Shown piece after piece: positions 44,661 to 55,337 of a stretch of 64,000 bases of DNA (the first letter of the stretch is position 1; the number at the start of each line of letters is the position of its first letter). A program made the position numbers and the translations under genes. The DNA is from Setoptus koraiensis (lineage: Eukaryota > Arthropoda). The notes below the pieces were generated by a model that saw nothing but the letters and a program-made list of their open reading frames with translations, was not told the DNA's origin and ran no database searches. Location: contig CM106586.1 in the NCBI GenBank assembly GCA_048013815.1, positions 1,798,001 to 1,862,000 on the forward strand, read 5' to 3'.

Positions 44661-46276
44661 GATGCTTGACACGTATAACTGGTGATAGTGAGGTAGTGGC
44701 CAGTGACAAGTATTGCTTCACTAAGCGTCCGAACAATAGAAATATGTATAATAATAATAAAATATATGAAAATCCCTTAGTAGATAAATCGAGATATAGA
44801 ATAAATGATATGATATAATATAATATACAGAGTAATGTTACGAGGTGGTATAATTTTAAAAATATAAATAACTAATGATATGTCCAATAATAAAAGACGC
44901 GGCTCATAGTTTCAAAATCAATCCGGTCTCCTCTCATGTTGTTGCTGTGAGTCCAGGATGAGACATTTGGTAGAATAATTATTATAGTAAGACTGTAAGA
45001 TAATTGTGAGTTTACGTAATATTATCATTTAGATGATGCATAGACAAGAATGGTTGAAGTAGAAGAATGAGTGTGTTGGTTGAAGACATTTCTTGTAGCT
45101 GATCATCACTATTATTTGTTATTTTGTTGTTGTCTCAATTCCCAGCGCATTTTGCGTCTCGTTCAACTTGAGCTTAATGTCACGCTGGCTTAACTGCCGA
45201 CGCAACTGGGTAGCGGTTTTAATGGCACCATGTGCGAGGTACTAAATGATGTAAAGCCGGCTTGATCGTGGGTATTGTTGTCGAATCTAAAAGTTTGTTA
45301 GGTCGTAAGCCCGCAGCATCACGTCCGGCACCCGGTGCTTGTGTGTGTGGGTGCCTCAGCCCATTATCTTATGTGTGAATAATTATACCCGACGCGCGAG
45401 TGCCGCCCTCACTGCGTGACTTGCAATGTTGCAGCCACACTTGTTTGTTTATAAATTGTTTGTTGAGCACCAAATGCTAATATACAAAAATATCTCATCG
45501 ATATTGTGAGTGACAACAATACCTCTACTATTGTTATTATTATTATATTATTACAATATTTACACAAATACATAAATTCTTATTCTGGAAGATAAACTAA
45601 TCGAATACAATAATAAAGTAGGTAAATTAGTAATATAGGAATCTTCAAGACACGATCTTCTCTTGTATATCATGTGGATCAGGCGAAATAATTGAGTTGT
45701 GATTGATTTTAGTTGTTACGCACGCAAAAACAAATTTACATTACTTGCTAAGAGATTCAAAATCACTACATTGGAATTTGCCAAAAGATAGCAAGATCTC
45801 ACATCATCGTCACAAGGAAACGCTCACATAGACTTCCCTCGCTACTATACTTGCTGTCGTTACATCAGATAGGACCGGTTTTGAGATTTACTCACAACAA
45901 GCACGTCTAGTCACACATAAAACTGGAATGAATAAAGAAATAGCGTAACCATTATTTATATTATTCACCTTTATACTATCTCCTCTAGAACATTGCCACC
46001 ACACTCGATGATTAACAACAACAACAGCAGCATTAGCGATTATTATTTTTAATTTCTTCTAATATATACAATCATGCTGCTTTAGTACCACCACACACAT
46101 GCACCATTACATTGAATCACCACTTGTACGAGTATCAGGCTTGGGAGCGTGTCCTTCAATTTATTAGTTACATTTACCTCACAAACAACCGCCCACCACT
46201 TCTGAGATTAGCAGTCTCAGAATTTATTATTGTTCTTTCTTGTTAGCTGTATCGACACACTTTATACACTTGCCAA
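44661..46276. other. Intergenic, divergent SUN / membrane protein promoter region
   Basis: Mostly AT-rich, but 45130-45440 is notably richer in G and C. That block could be the SUN promoter or 5' UTR, or it could hold an unrecognised exon (listed separately at 45119-45241). Confidence 0.4.
45119..45241 (-). other. Possible short last exon, unrecognised
   Basis: After an acceptor-like CATTTAG on the minus strand, a 40-codon frame runs to TAA: YLAHGAIKTATQLRRQLSQR then DIKLKLNETQNALGIETTTK. It is amphipathic and protein-like. Just upstream (about 45240-45367) a second frame is also open (GLRPNKLLDSTTIPTIKPAL) but does not join in phase. I recognise neither. It may instead be chance coding pattern in a GC-richer promoter. 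Confidence 0.25.
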
Positions 46277-46972
46277 ATGCGATTGAGATCTTCAACAAGA
46301 AAGACTAATACTACAGCAAATAGTGCAACCGAAACTAAATCATTGGAAGAAAATCCTGCTATGATAATGGAAAGAAGCTCAGGATCAGTCACCAGTGTGC
46401 CATATCAGAGGCCCATAAGAGGACAGGAGCTGAAAAAATTGATGAGAGTGGCAATTGCGGCTAGTGTTGCTGCTGGTCTCTTTCTATTAGTATCGTATCT
46501 CTTGTGTCACCACGATAAACTCAGACTGTATCCAAGTGATGTCAATCCGGAGCTCCTGAAGGACTTTGCTTCAAAAGCAGGATTTACACTAAAATACCAA
46601 GTTCTACTTGTATTATGGCTCATAATTAATGTCCACATAGTCATCTACCATCGAATTAGTAGAGGGGCTCTTAACCCATTGACAGAGTGTACCGAGCACC
46701 TAGCTCAGGCATCCAAGCTTATATTAACAAACAGTTGCGAACAAATACTCATATCTCTGTTCACCCAGTTGATATTTGTTGCCTTTGCTGACGGGGCTTG
46801 TGTTCTCAAAGTAATTCCATGGTTCAATCTGGTGCAATTTATAGGTCGAATTGCCTTCTTTGCCGGATATCCATTATATAGAACTTTTGGAATCATGCTC
46901 ACTCTCACGCCAAATACTATACTTACATTTTACAACGTCTACAAGTTTGGAAGCTTCCTCAATTTGTACTGA
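46277..46972 (+). CDS. Multi-pass membrane protein, possibly MAPEG/TMEM79-like
   Basis: A 231-residue protein in one exon. After a polar N-terminus of about 55 residues come four hydrophobic segments: AIAASVAAGLFLLVSYLL (about 58-76), YQVLLVLWLIINVHIVIY (about 108-125), ILISLFTQLIFVAFADGACV (about 155-174) and a last group around FNLVQFIGRIAFFAGYPLYR and IMLTLTPNTILTFYNVYKFG. The segment from TECTEHLAQASKLILTNSCE to GRIAFFAGYPLYRTFG resembles the MAPEG fold as found in TMEM79, including an Asn followed two or three residues later by Glu before the third helix and an Arg after the fourth. That assignment is tentative. It is divergently placed to the SUN gene, 1.6 kb away. No defects are seen. 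Confidence 0.75.
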   Translation: MRLRSSTRKTNTTANSATETKSLEENPAMIMERSSGSVTSVPYQRPIRGQELKKLMRVAIAASVAAGLFLLVSYLLCHHDKLRLYPSDVNPELLKDFASKAGFTLKYQVLLVLWLIINVHIVIYHRISRGALNPLTECTEHLAQASKLILTNSCEQILISLFTQLIFVAFADGACVLKVIPWFNLVQFIGRIAFFAGYPLYRTFGIMLTLTPNTILTFYNVYKFGSFLNLY

Positions 46973-47873
46973 GCTAATTTAACCTGTGGTGTGTCTGCTT
47001 TTAGTATTTTTCTAAGTTGCGACATTTTCGTAAAAGACTATCGGCGAACTCCACTCGCAGATGGTCCTTTCGCGAATAAATGAAAATTTTTGCGCCCTCG
47101 ACCAACTAAATCTAATTGATTGGAACACATGTAGCAAACAGAAAAACAGATCACAATACTTTGTAACGTTCAATAAATACAACAAATCCTCATAGCTTAC
47201 TTCGAAGTTTTTACTATCCAGGTGGAGAGGTTGTCATAACTGGCCCAGTTTTTATCCTGTGACCCTTTAGCATAACTAAGGATAGCATAGAAACAAATCT
47301 GGGAAATTAATGAGGTCGATTCCATTGTGGCCCGGACAATTGTGAACTACTGGTAGTCACACAGTAGTCATAGCTTGCCGATGCCATTTGCATCTTGACG
47401 TGTTTTCGCGGCATAAAACATGAAGGCTATGTTCAAGTGTACAACTTTGGTATATTACATTGCGTTTTAGTTTAGTTTTTGTTTTTCCAAGATGGAAGAC
47501 GTGATTGAAGATTGTGGAAATGTGATATCGCATTTGCGTAAGACTTTCATCATCTCATTTCTTCACTATTGAACCTCGATAACAACTTTTTAATACATGC
47601 TTGTACATTATTGTATTGGCAATGTTTGCTACAAAAAAACGAGCTTTCATCAACCATGAAGTAACCAGCTTGTTTGGTCTATCAGTTTAGTGAGCTGTTG
47701 CTAGCTAAGTTGATCAATGACAAAAGATGAGCAATCACAATTCTAGGTAGATCATTTCATTATTGTTGTTTGATCAACATCATAAGTTCTAGGTCCTGTT
47801 AATATGAGTACTTACAATTAGCGGATCGGCGAACAATAAAAATAGCGACGAAATCAGTAATAGCAACATATAA
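46973..47873. other. Intergenic; possible short first exon near 47492
   Basis: AT-rich. At 47492 an ATG opens MEDVIEDCGNVISHL and runs into a donor-like GTAAGAC. It does not join in phase to the serpin frame at an obvious acceptor, so it may be a 5' UTR exon or chance. Confidence 0.3.
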
Positions 47874-49298
47874 ATGATGACGGATTCGCCTTTATTGCCT
47901 GTATTACCTGAGGTGCAAGTTGGACACTCAATCAATCATTTCGGTACAACATTCTTACATTATTTAGAAACAGACACGAATACCATCTTTTCGCCACTAT
48001 CATTGGTAACCGCCTTATATATTATTTCGTTGGGCTCTAAAGGGTGTGGCATTGTTCATAGGGAATTAGACAGAATAATAAACTATTCCGATGTTGATCT
48101 AGACAATTATGACTTGAATAATCATCATAAAGGACTTGCAGCAATCTATAAGTACCTTTCAGGGAATAATGGACACAATCTCAATAATACGCTGGCAACT
48201 CGCGGCGATCTCAGCAGAATTAGGCAGCGTAAATGGTTTAAAGATTCCAGCCACGATCGTCATCAAGCAACCAACGAGAGTAAAAGTTTTGAGTTCAATG
48301 TGGGAAATTTATTTTTGTATCAAAAACGCAATCTCGGTCTGAAGAAGGCTTTCACGAATGTACTCGATACCTACTATAATATAACACTAGCACAGTATAA
48401 AGTGTATCATGACTTAGATTCTGACATGGATAAAGTTTCTCCCATTGATGCCCTGACAAAGCCGGTACCTATAACTGATATTATTGTCCGCGGCAGTAAA
48501 GAACGACTGTGTGCTATAGTCAACCACTGGGTGGCCACTAAGACCAAAGGTAATATCAAAGAATTGTTAAAATGTGATGATAGCATCGACATTGGAGACA
48601 TTTTCATGAACGCGGTCCATCTCAAAGCCAAGTGGAAATACCAATATTTTGATGTCAAACACACTGAAGAACTTGCTTTTTTCAATGAGGGAAAAAAATT
48701 GTTAAAAACAAAAGTGCCCTTCATGAAAACCAGCAAAACTTTCAGATTAAATTACTATGATTCCGAGAGATATTCACAGCGAACCGTGCGCTCCGATGTT
48801 GCCTTCGAAGCTCTAGAAATACCCTACGAAGGTTCAGATAGTCAGACTATCAGTCTAGTGTTGTTGTTGCCCAAAAACATGAGCACGTTGCCCGAATTAG
48901 AGAAGCAATTAGGTTGGCAAGGATTGGAGCAAATCTACGGGAGATTTTCTTTAGAGAAAGTTGAAGTTGTTTTGCCAAAGTTTAAATTTGATAAAACATA
49001 CGAAATGAAATCTTTGCTAACCAAAATGGGTGCCGAAGATCTATTTTCTTATAAAGGTAAACCGACTGAGATTTTTGAAGAAAATAATGGAGAAATAATA
49101 AAAGATATTCTTCACAAGGCCATGATACAGGTGGATGAAACTGGTGTAGAGGCCGCGGCATCAACTGCTGTTCTTATAAGTCCACGAAGTATGAATCATC
49201 GGATTGTTAAATTTGTAGCCAATCATCCATTTTTATTTGTGGTAAGACACATCAAAACAAACACTGCCGTGTTTATCGGTAGAGTGACAAAATTTTGA
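47874..49298 (+). CDS. Serpin, inhibitory type, Arg at P1
   Basis: Serpins trap serine proteases through a reactive-centre loop. The 474-residue protein shows FGTTFLHYL near the start, TNTIFSPLSLVTALYIISLG (helix B region), NAVHLKAKWKYQYFD, MKTSKTFRLNYYDSE, and the C-terminal signature FVANHPFLFVVRHIKTNTAVFIGRV. The hinge GVEAAASTAV has the small residues needed for loop insertion, so inhibition is likely. Counting from the hinge glycine as P15 places Arg438 at P1 and Ser439 at P1', predicting trypsin-like targets. There is no signal peptide at MMTDSPLLPVLPEV; a TAA lies just before the start, so the protein looks intracellular unless an upstream exon exists. It is about 80 residues longer than usual owing to inserts near 75-135 and 165-190. 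It converges on TFIIE beta. Confidence 0.93.
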   Translation: MMTDSPLLPVLPEVQVGHSINHFGTTFLHYLETDTNTIFSPLSLVTALYIISLGSKGCGIVHRELDRIINYSDVDLDNYDLNNHHKGLAAIYKYLSGNNGHNLNNTLATRGDLSRIRQRKWFKDSSHDRHQATNESKSFEFNVGNLFLYQKRNLGLKKAFTNVLDTYYNITLAQYKVYHDLDSDMDKVSPIDALTKPVPITDIIVRGSKERLCAIVNHWVATKTKGNIKELLKCDDSIDIGDIFMNAVHLKAKWKYQYFDVKHTEELAFFNEGKKLLKTKVPFMKTSKTFRLNYYDSERYSQRTVRSDVAFEALEIPYEGSDSQTISLVLLLPKNMSTLPELEKQLGWQGLEQIYGRFSLEKVEVVLPKFKFDKTYEMKSLLTKMGAEDLFSYKGKPTEIFEENNGEIIKDILHKAMIQVDETGVEAAASTAVLISPRSMNHRIVKFVANHPFLFVVRHIKTNTAVFIGRVTKF

Positions 49299-49769
49299 AT
49301 GCTTAAATCTTTTACTATCGGCAATGTAAATCCAAAATGTATACCACATTCGATAAAACAAATGCTAAATGATAATGATGATCAATTAACGAAAGTTTCA
49401 CCTATTGTTGTGTCTATACAAATATAAGCAACCAATTGATGAATTTCAAATAGTGAAAAAGTTTCGATCCTAATGTACTTGAACCGAAATGATCAGGTAA
49501 CTTTTTTTTATTATCAATTCTGTAACATAGCAGAGTGATTTGGCACGATTGCCGTAACCCTGGGTTAACACTAATACCAATAGGCTGGATTTAGTCGTAA
49601 ATGGTCAATGTAAACTAATGTATTCTCAATTTGAAGATGTCTTGCAAACGCTCACATCAATTATGTCCGTGATAGATAGCAAGCATCTAAATAACCTCTG
49701 AATTGGAAAATAAAACTTGAGCAGTTTCACATAGAAGATGATTCACCTAATGTATCCGATAATTATTAG
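49299..49769. other. Convergent 3' region, serpin and TFIIE beta
   Basis: A possible serpin polyadenylation signal lies at 49709-49714 on the plus strand, close to the TFIIE beta stop. A possible one for TFIIE beta is TTTATT at 49507-49512. If both are used, the two transcripts overlap at their 3' ends. Confidence 0.4.
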
Positions 49770-50543
49770 TTAAACTGTATAGTCTTCTAGAATGTCTTTC
49801 ATATGCTCATTGTGAGATTTGAAATTCTTGTTCTGTTTCCTTGCTATCTTTCTCCTCTTCTGAACTGGCTCTAATTTGCGTGAGGCTAGATCTTGTATAG
49901 ATTTTATACCATGTTTTGCTAAATACTCTTCAATTTTGTCTTCTGCGATACCCTCAACTGATACAGAACGCCATAATTTTAAGAATTCTTCATCTATTTT
50001 GATATCTTTCCTGCCTTCATTATAGAAAACAAGTTTCTTTTTGTCAACAGTCCTCTGGACAGTTACTACTAACTCATGTTTGACTAGATATTTGACTGCT
50101 TCATTGGCATTAGGCATAGACTCAAGAATATCATCCAAAAGCACTCCTCCTTGTCCGCTTTGATATTGTTTCTCTAGATATCTTCTCAATGATTTCCTAT
50201 CCTTGATATTGAGTAGTGGTTTAAATTGATATTTGATAGGGCCTGTTTGCCCCAGTTCTGGTCTAATAACGTTAACGCGTATGTTTTGTTCTAAAGCTTC
50301 ATTCTCAAGCCAAGTTCGTTGCCTTGAGCTTATTTCATGTTGATTTGTCTCATCAAATATTTCTTCTAAGGTGAGAGGTTCACTGTCGCCGTCTAAATAA
50401 CGTTGTTTTAATGATTTAACAATTTTGGCTAGAACACTAAAGTTGTTTTGTGATAATGATGTCATAGTCTTGTAAGAATAGGGATCGTTTATTGGACGGC
50501 CACAAGCGGCAGCGGCCGTGGCGATTGCGTTTGCAGCATCCAT
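49770..50543 (-). CDS. TfIIEbeta: Transcription initiation factor IIE subunit beta
   Basis: TFIIE beta joins RNA polymerase II preinitiation complexes with TFIIE alpha, near promoter DNA, and helps recruit TFIIH. The 257-residue protein is one exon and slightly shorter than the human 291. It has two tandem winged-helix domains: about 30-105 (FSVLAKIVKSLKQRYLDGD, LTLEEIFDET, WLENEALEQN) and about 105-170 (YQFKPLLNIKDRKSLRRYLE, GGVLLDDILESM, KKKLVFYN). A C-terminal helical and basic tail follows (EFLKLWRSVSVEGIAEDKIE, QKRRKIARKQNKNF). The Ser-rich, basic N-terminus found in vertebrates is short here. The 5' end faces the IMPACT-family gene 840 bp away, so the two may share a divergent promoter. 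Identification is firm. Confidence 0.95.
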   Translation of the reverse strand: MDAANAIATAAAACGRPINDPYSYKTMTSLSQNNFSVLAKIVKSLKQRYLDGDSEPLTLEEIFDETNQHEISSRQRTWLENEALEQNIRVNVIRPELGQTGPIKYQFKPLLNIKDRKSLRRYLEKQYQSGQGGVLLDDILESMPNANEAVKYLVKHELVVTVQRTVDKKKLVFYNEGRKDIKIDEEFLKLWRSVSVEGIAEDKIEEYLAKHGIKSIQDLASRKLEPVQKRRKIARKQNKNFKSHNEHMKDILEDYTV

Positions 50544-51382
50544 TGTTGTTACTATTAATGATTAATATTAGTAGCGGTTGATGAATATTGGGTCAGTGTA
50601 TGAGGTCAGTCTTACTAATGTATTGTTAGGAATTATGATAATATTATTATAAATACCGATAATAATAGGTCTATACCCAGAGCGCTCATCGGCAAGAGAT
50701 TATCTTTGCCGAGATGTTGAGAGATGGACTGTGCGCAGAAATAATCGAATAATCTTGTACTTATCGATCATATGTTTTCATTTTAGACTGTGAGGTGTGT
50801 CGGCTAACTAGTTCCATTATCAGCAGCTAGGGTTCGTTTTACGCTTTCGAATGGCCGCCCGAGTGAAATTTGATTCTACGTAGTGGATACGGCTTGTTGG
50901 TTCATATCGATAAAAAAAGAATAAATCGACAACAGAGGCACATTACACATTTCACATAACACCAGCCATTTTGCATTTGCACTGGCAAGTTGTTTCTAAC
51001 GCTACTTGCGGATTTCTTTCGAACTAGCTAGAATCACAAGCTCACTGACGAATATCATTGTGATAAAATCATCATCAGCCACATGTGGCCCTGACTAACC
51101 AAGATAAAATCAACAATTATTTTATCATCATTGTTGTTTAATTGCTGCTAGCCCACACTTTACATTATGTGGAGACTTCTTCATCCGACTACAAAGACCA
51201 TTATCCAATACAAGTCCGTCTAGTCTATAAATTGCCAAAGCACACACAAAAGAATCATGAAATAATAATAACAACAACGACAAGCGTATTAAGCTCGGGA
51301 TCTTTTGTGACAAGTGAACAAAAGAGTTAGTGATTCAGATACGAGAGCTCTTCATTTGGCTCTCTTTCCTCATATCAAGACC
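50544..51382. promoter_or_regulatory. Divergent intergenic region, TFIIE beta / IMPACT family
   Basis: An 840-bp spacer between start codons of two divergent genes. It is likely to hold both promoters. No specific element can be named with confidence. Confidence 0.4.
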
Positions 51383-51988
51383 ATGGACTCTGATTACTCG
51401 GACGATGACAATTTCAATCCTGAAATATATCATGGCGAAAGTATACGAGATCGTAAGTCAGTATTCCAAGGCCATTGTGCGCGTGTCTACAGTTATGACC
51501 ATGTCAAAATCATGCTAAATAAATTAAAAGAGAATAAAAAAATAGAAAATGCCTTCCACAACATGTACGCATATAGGATTGACAAAAGTTATTATCAATA
51601 TTCGCCTGATAGTCCAACGCACAAACACAACAATAGTAAGGCCAGTGGTGGTAACAAGGGCTCATCATCTAGTAACAAATCTTCAAGCATCATTCAAGAT
51701 TGTGACGACGATGGCGAACACGCTGCCGGTGGCCGAATGTTGACTCTATTGCAAATATTGAATTGTGTAAATGTTGTTGTTGTAGTGACACGATGGTATG
51801 GGGGTATTCAGTTGGGACCGGCCAGGTTCAAGCATATAAATAACGCTGCCAGAGATGCTCTCGTCAAGGCTGGCTTCGTTAATAACAGTGCAGGTCCATC
51901 TTCTTCTTCGGGTAAAGATACAACAGTGACAGCAACAGCCAAGAGTTCCAGTGGTAGCAACAAGGCCAACAAGAAAAGAAGCAAATAA
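51383..51988 (+). CDS. IMPACT-family (UPF0029) protein without RWD domain
   Basis: The UPF0029 domain is shared by IMPACT/YIH1, which binds GCN1 and blocks GCN2 activation. The 201-residue protein starts at ATG 51383 (MDSDYSDDDNFNPEIYHGES). The domain is clear: RDRKSVFQGHCARVYSYDHV, NAFHNMYAYRI, DCDDDGEHAAGGRMLTLLQI, VVVVVTRWYGGIQLGPARFK and the C-terminal NAARDALVKAGF. A low-complexity Ser/Asn/His insert of about 40 residues splits it between AYRID and DCDDDGE. The open frame extends upstream of the ATG without another ATG, so an upstream exon is possible. The N-terminal RWD domain that IMPACT uses to bind GCN1 is absent in what I can see. It may be a different family member or have a missing 5' exon. 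Confidence 0.9.
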   Translation: MDSDYSDDDNFNPEIYHGESIRDRKSVFQGHCARVYSYDHVKIMLNKLKENKKIENAFHNMYAYRIDKSYYQYSPDSPTHKHNNSKASGGNKGSSSSNKSSSIIQDCDDDGEHAAGGRMLTLLQILNCVNVVVVVTRWYGGIQLGPARFKHINNAARDALVKAGFVNNSAGPSSSSGKDTTVTATAKSSSGSNKANKKRSK

Positions 51989-53504
51989 TATCAAAGACAG
52001 CCCACAATAATGAGATAGTGTTGCTCTAAATAAAAATGAAATTGAATAAGAAAATATATCTCAAAACTGGACAATTATTACGCCATGAGATTCGATTGGA
52101 AGATGGTGTGGATACATGCGCATGCAACGTCGGCTACTTGATTAGCGAAAGGATATCAGAGAAACAAAGATTAATCCAGTGATTAATTTAATTACAGAAC
52201 AATTAAATTCTTGATCACACTTTAAAAGCAGCAACAACAGCAATAATTACAACAGCGACAATAGCAATAACATTTGCTGTAAGAGAGAAGAAAGTAACTT
52301 TTTTCTTCTAGAATATTAGGCAATTTGTTTCACACATGCAAAGTGACAAATGTTATAATGAAAATATGGTCTCTACACTTGATTATAAAAGACAGTCAGA
52401 AAGATTGTCTGGAAGTCTTGCATGTCTGACAACGTTAACGACGTATGAGCCGAAATTTACCATTGCACCTGCTTTGTCCAACAAATGTCGTGAAGTTTTG
52501 ATGTCATTGTAATACTTGACGCTGTTGTTGTTGCTGTTGTCGTCGCTCTGAAGCTGTTAGATAACTACTGCCTAAATGAAGCAACCCCTGGCTTACCTTG
52601 GTAATTGTGGTTGGTGTTGGTCTAATGCAAAGGTCTACACCCACCGCCGTCGCCGCTTTTGAATGCCCAAGTGGCTAACTAGATGATTGGCTGGCTGACT
52701 GACTGGCAATTGTTAGTAAAATGAGTAAAGTCGGATCAAAACAACGCGAATTTACACAACATTGATTAATTCATCATGGATCATGCTGATAGTTTCCTAA
52801 CAAGACTACTTCTTCATCCGTTCATTCAAAATGCAGAATTTAAAATACAAAAACTGTAGGAGGACATGTTATGTTTTCGTGTCTTTCACTTTCATCGGTT
52901 GTGTTGTTTATTTTAGAAAATAATAAACAGAATGATAATTTATTTTTCGATGCAGATAACATCCTTCTTAACCTTGCCAATTCAATCTTCATTGAGAGCC
53001 ACTAAAAAAGAAAGTTTGATCAACAGCAACAACAAGTAAACTACAAGCAACCCTCTTGTAAAATGCTATAGATATCGTTTTAGTCTTAGTTCTTCGAACC
53101 TCTCCCAGTGAAAAGAGGTGCATATCTAGAGAAACCGCAAAAGAAAGTCACTTCCGTCTGAAAATGAGCCCATTTATTCGTATCTGTTGTCTACAATGAG
53201 ATGCATCTGTTATTTAATATACCAAGAAGAGTTTATATGATATATCAGGCATCACATCAGACAAAATCTTGACCAAGATAATCGCCGCCAAACATGTGAA
53301 AGATGTAACACGAATGCAATGCATGCAGTGATACCATCAAAAACTTTCATGATATCGCATCATATAATAATAATAAAAATAGATTTCCTACGTGACCGAT
53401 ACTTGGTCATCAACGCTTGTCTCAATCAATCTATGCGATACCAATAGATAATTCGCGATCTCTTAAGTGTGTCATGTTGGAAACAAAACGAACCCAATGA
53501 AATC
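51989..53504. other. Intergenic upstream of the CUB gene
   Basis: AT-rich DNA with CAA/CAG-type runs near 52226 and an ATA repeat near 53364. No gene is seen. An open frame reaches back before 53505 without ATG, so a 5' exon of the CUB gene could lie here. Confidence 0.4.
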
Positions 53505-55303
53505 ATGATAGCTATAGCTCATCACAAAATAAGAATGTTGAAACATATATTCATCTTGATAAATCCACTATCCTCAAGGCTCACCTTAGTATTGTTATCG
53601 TGTTCATTGCTATCCACCTGTGTTTTGTGTGTCTATGACAACACAAATGCACTTCGAACATCTTCTGTCGTCTACCACACCGAACCCAAAAGGGCTCCCC
53701 ATAATCAGTCCCATCGAGCTGGCTTTGATATATCACGAAACAAGAACGAGCGAAGAGACAGGGCAACAGTCAGTACTGATATCGGCATCAATTCAACGCT
53801 GCCCAATCAGTTGACTGAGTGGCCCTTTGTAAAGTCATTTCATATAAGTAGATCAAATCGCCAGAATCCAATGTTTACATCATCTGCTCCGTCGTCACTC
53901 GCATCGTCATTGGCATCACCAGTTGCATCATCAACGGCGACAAGTGTTGATTGGCCGAATGTCACGCCGACACTGCGAGTCAACGGTCACCAGAGCAAAC
54001 AAGACATACAAACAAATCAGAGGGAGCCAACTGCTCGCATAATTGAAACTAACACCAACAATTTGAGTGATCAAGAAAGGCTCTCTAGTGGTGATGGAAT
54101 GCAGAAACAAAACAGCAATAGCAATAGGATCAGCGATGAATCTCACTCAGAGAAACTTATTAGCTCGGCGGAAATGCCGTCACTGGCATCTATGCCAGCC
54201 AGTAAAATGGCAAGCGCAAATAAGGATTCTGACACAACTGAGGCCGAGCACATCAAGCTACAGTCAGGCAGGATAGTGAGGCCCGGCGAAATGATGACGG
54301 CGAATATCGGCCAACAGCAGCCACCAAAACAGTCGGACCAGCACACTCTGTTCGGGCGACCATTCCATCGTGACATACAGAATGTGATTGATGCGTTGAT
54401 TTCAGTGACTGCGGCTAGCGATAGCGCCAGCAACACGGATAGCCAGTCGCCAACAAAATTAAACAATCACCATTACAATCAGATGGCATCAGTGGGTACA
54501 GGAAGCGGCAACAGTGTTCATCAGGATAACAGAACAGCAAGTGGAGCTGGTCAAATACCGCTGAAGGCAACATCAGCACTGGCAAACAATGAGCATAAGG
54601 TGAGTATGCTAATTAGAAGACGAATCGCAGATTAGCGGATAGATCTAAGTTGCTGCAAGGTTACGCAGGCTGCTTTAGGTTGTCGCTGAATTGGTTGCAA
54701 CTTGCAAGCATATCAATGCACTTGCTTTCACATTTGTATTGTCTTCACCAGAAAGATCTTTGCTCCAAGATACTCCAGTCTCGATTGTAATTCTCATACA
54801 AAACTTTCATCCCCAAAAACGTAACAACTATCACACTTGCAACAACAACTGTTGACTAGACACAAAGCGATGATAATAATCAGCGCCATAGGACGTCACT
54901 TTCGCTGAATGTTTTGTTGAAGAACTTTGGCTTGAGCAATCTCACTGATATTGATCAGATTGTCCTCAAATCATCAATAAGAAATCATAAGGCACCGGCG
55001 CTCCCATCCGGCAAAGGTGAGTAGATTAGGTTGTTGTGTTGATTCAAAGTGTTTTTGTTATGCACAAATGTACGCTGATATAATGTACGGTCGCGGACGT
55101 ATGATGAAAATTAAGCAAGGCATGAAATAAATGCAAATTAGTTCACCGAGACACAGATACTTTTATGAGTGAACGTATTTTGGCACAGATAATAACGGCG
55201 ATAATGGTCGCCGGTCACATCATCACAGTCAAATTACAGTGCGTATTATCATGGTGGTAGCGGCTCGCTAGAGAGTTGCCGCTAGACTTTTCGCCGGCAA
55301 CTC

Positions 55304-55337
<34 letters not shown>

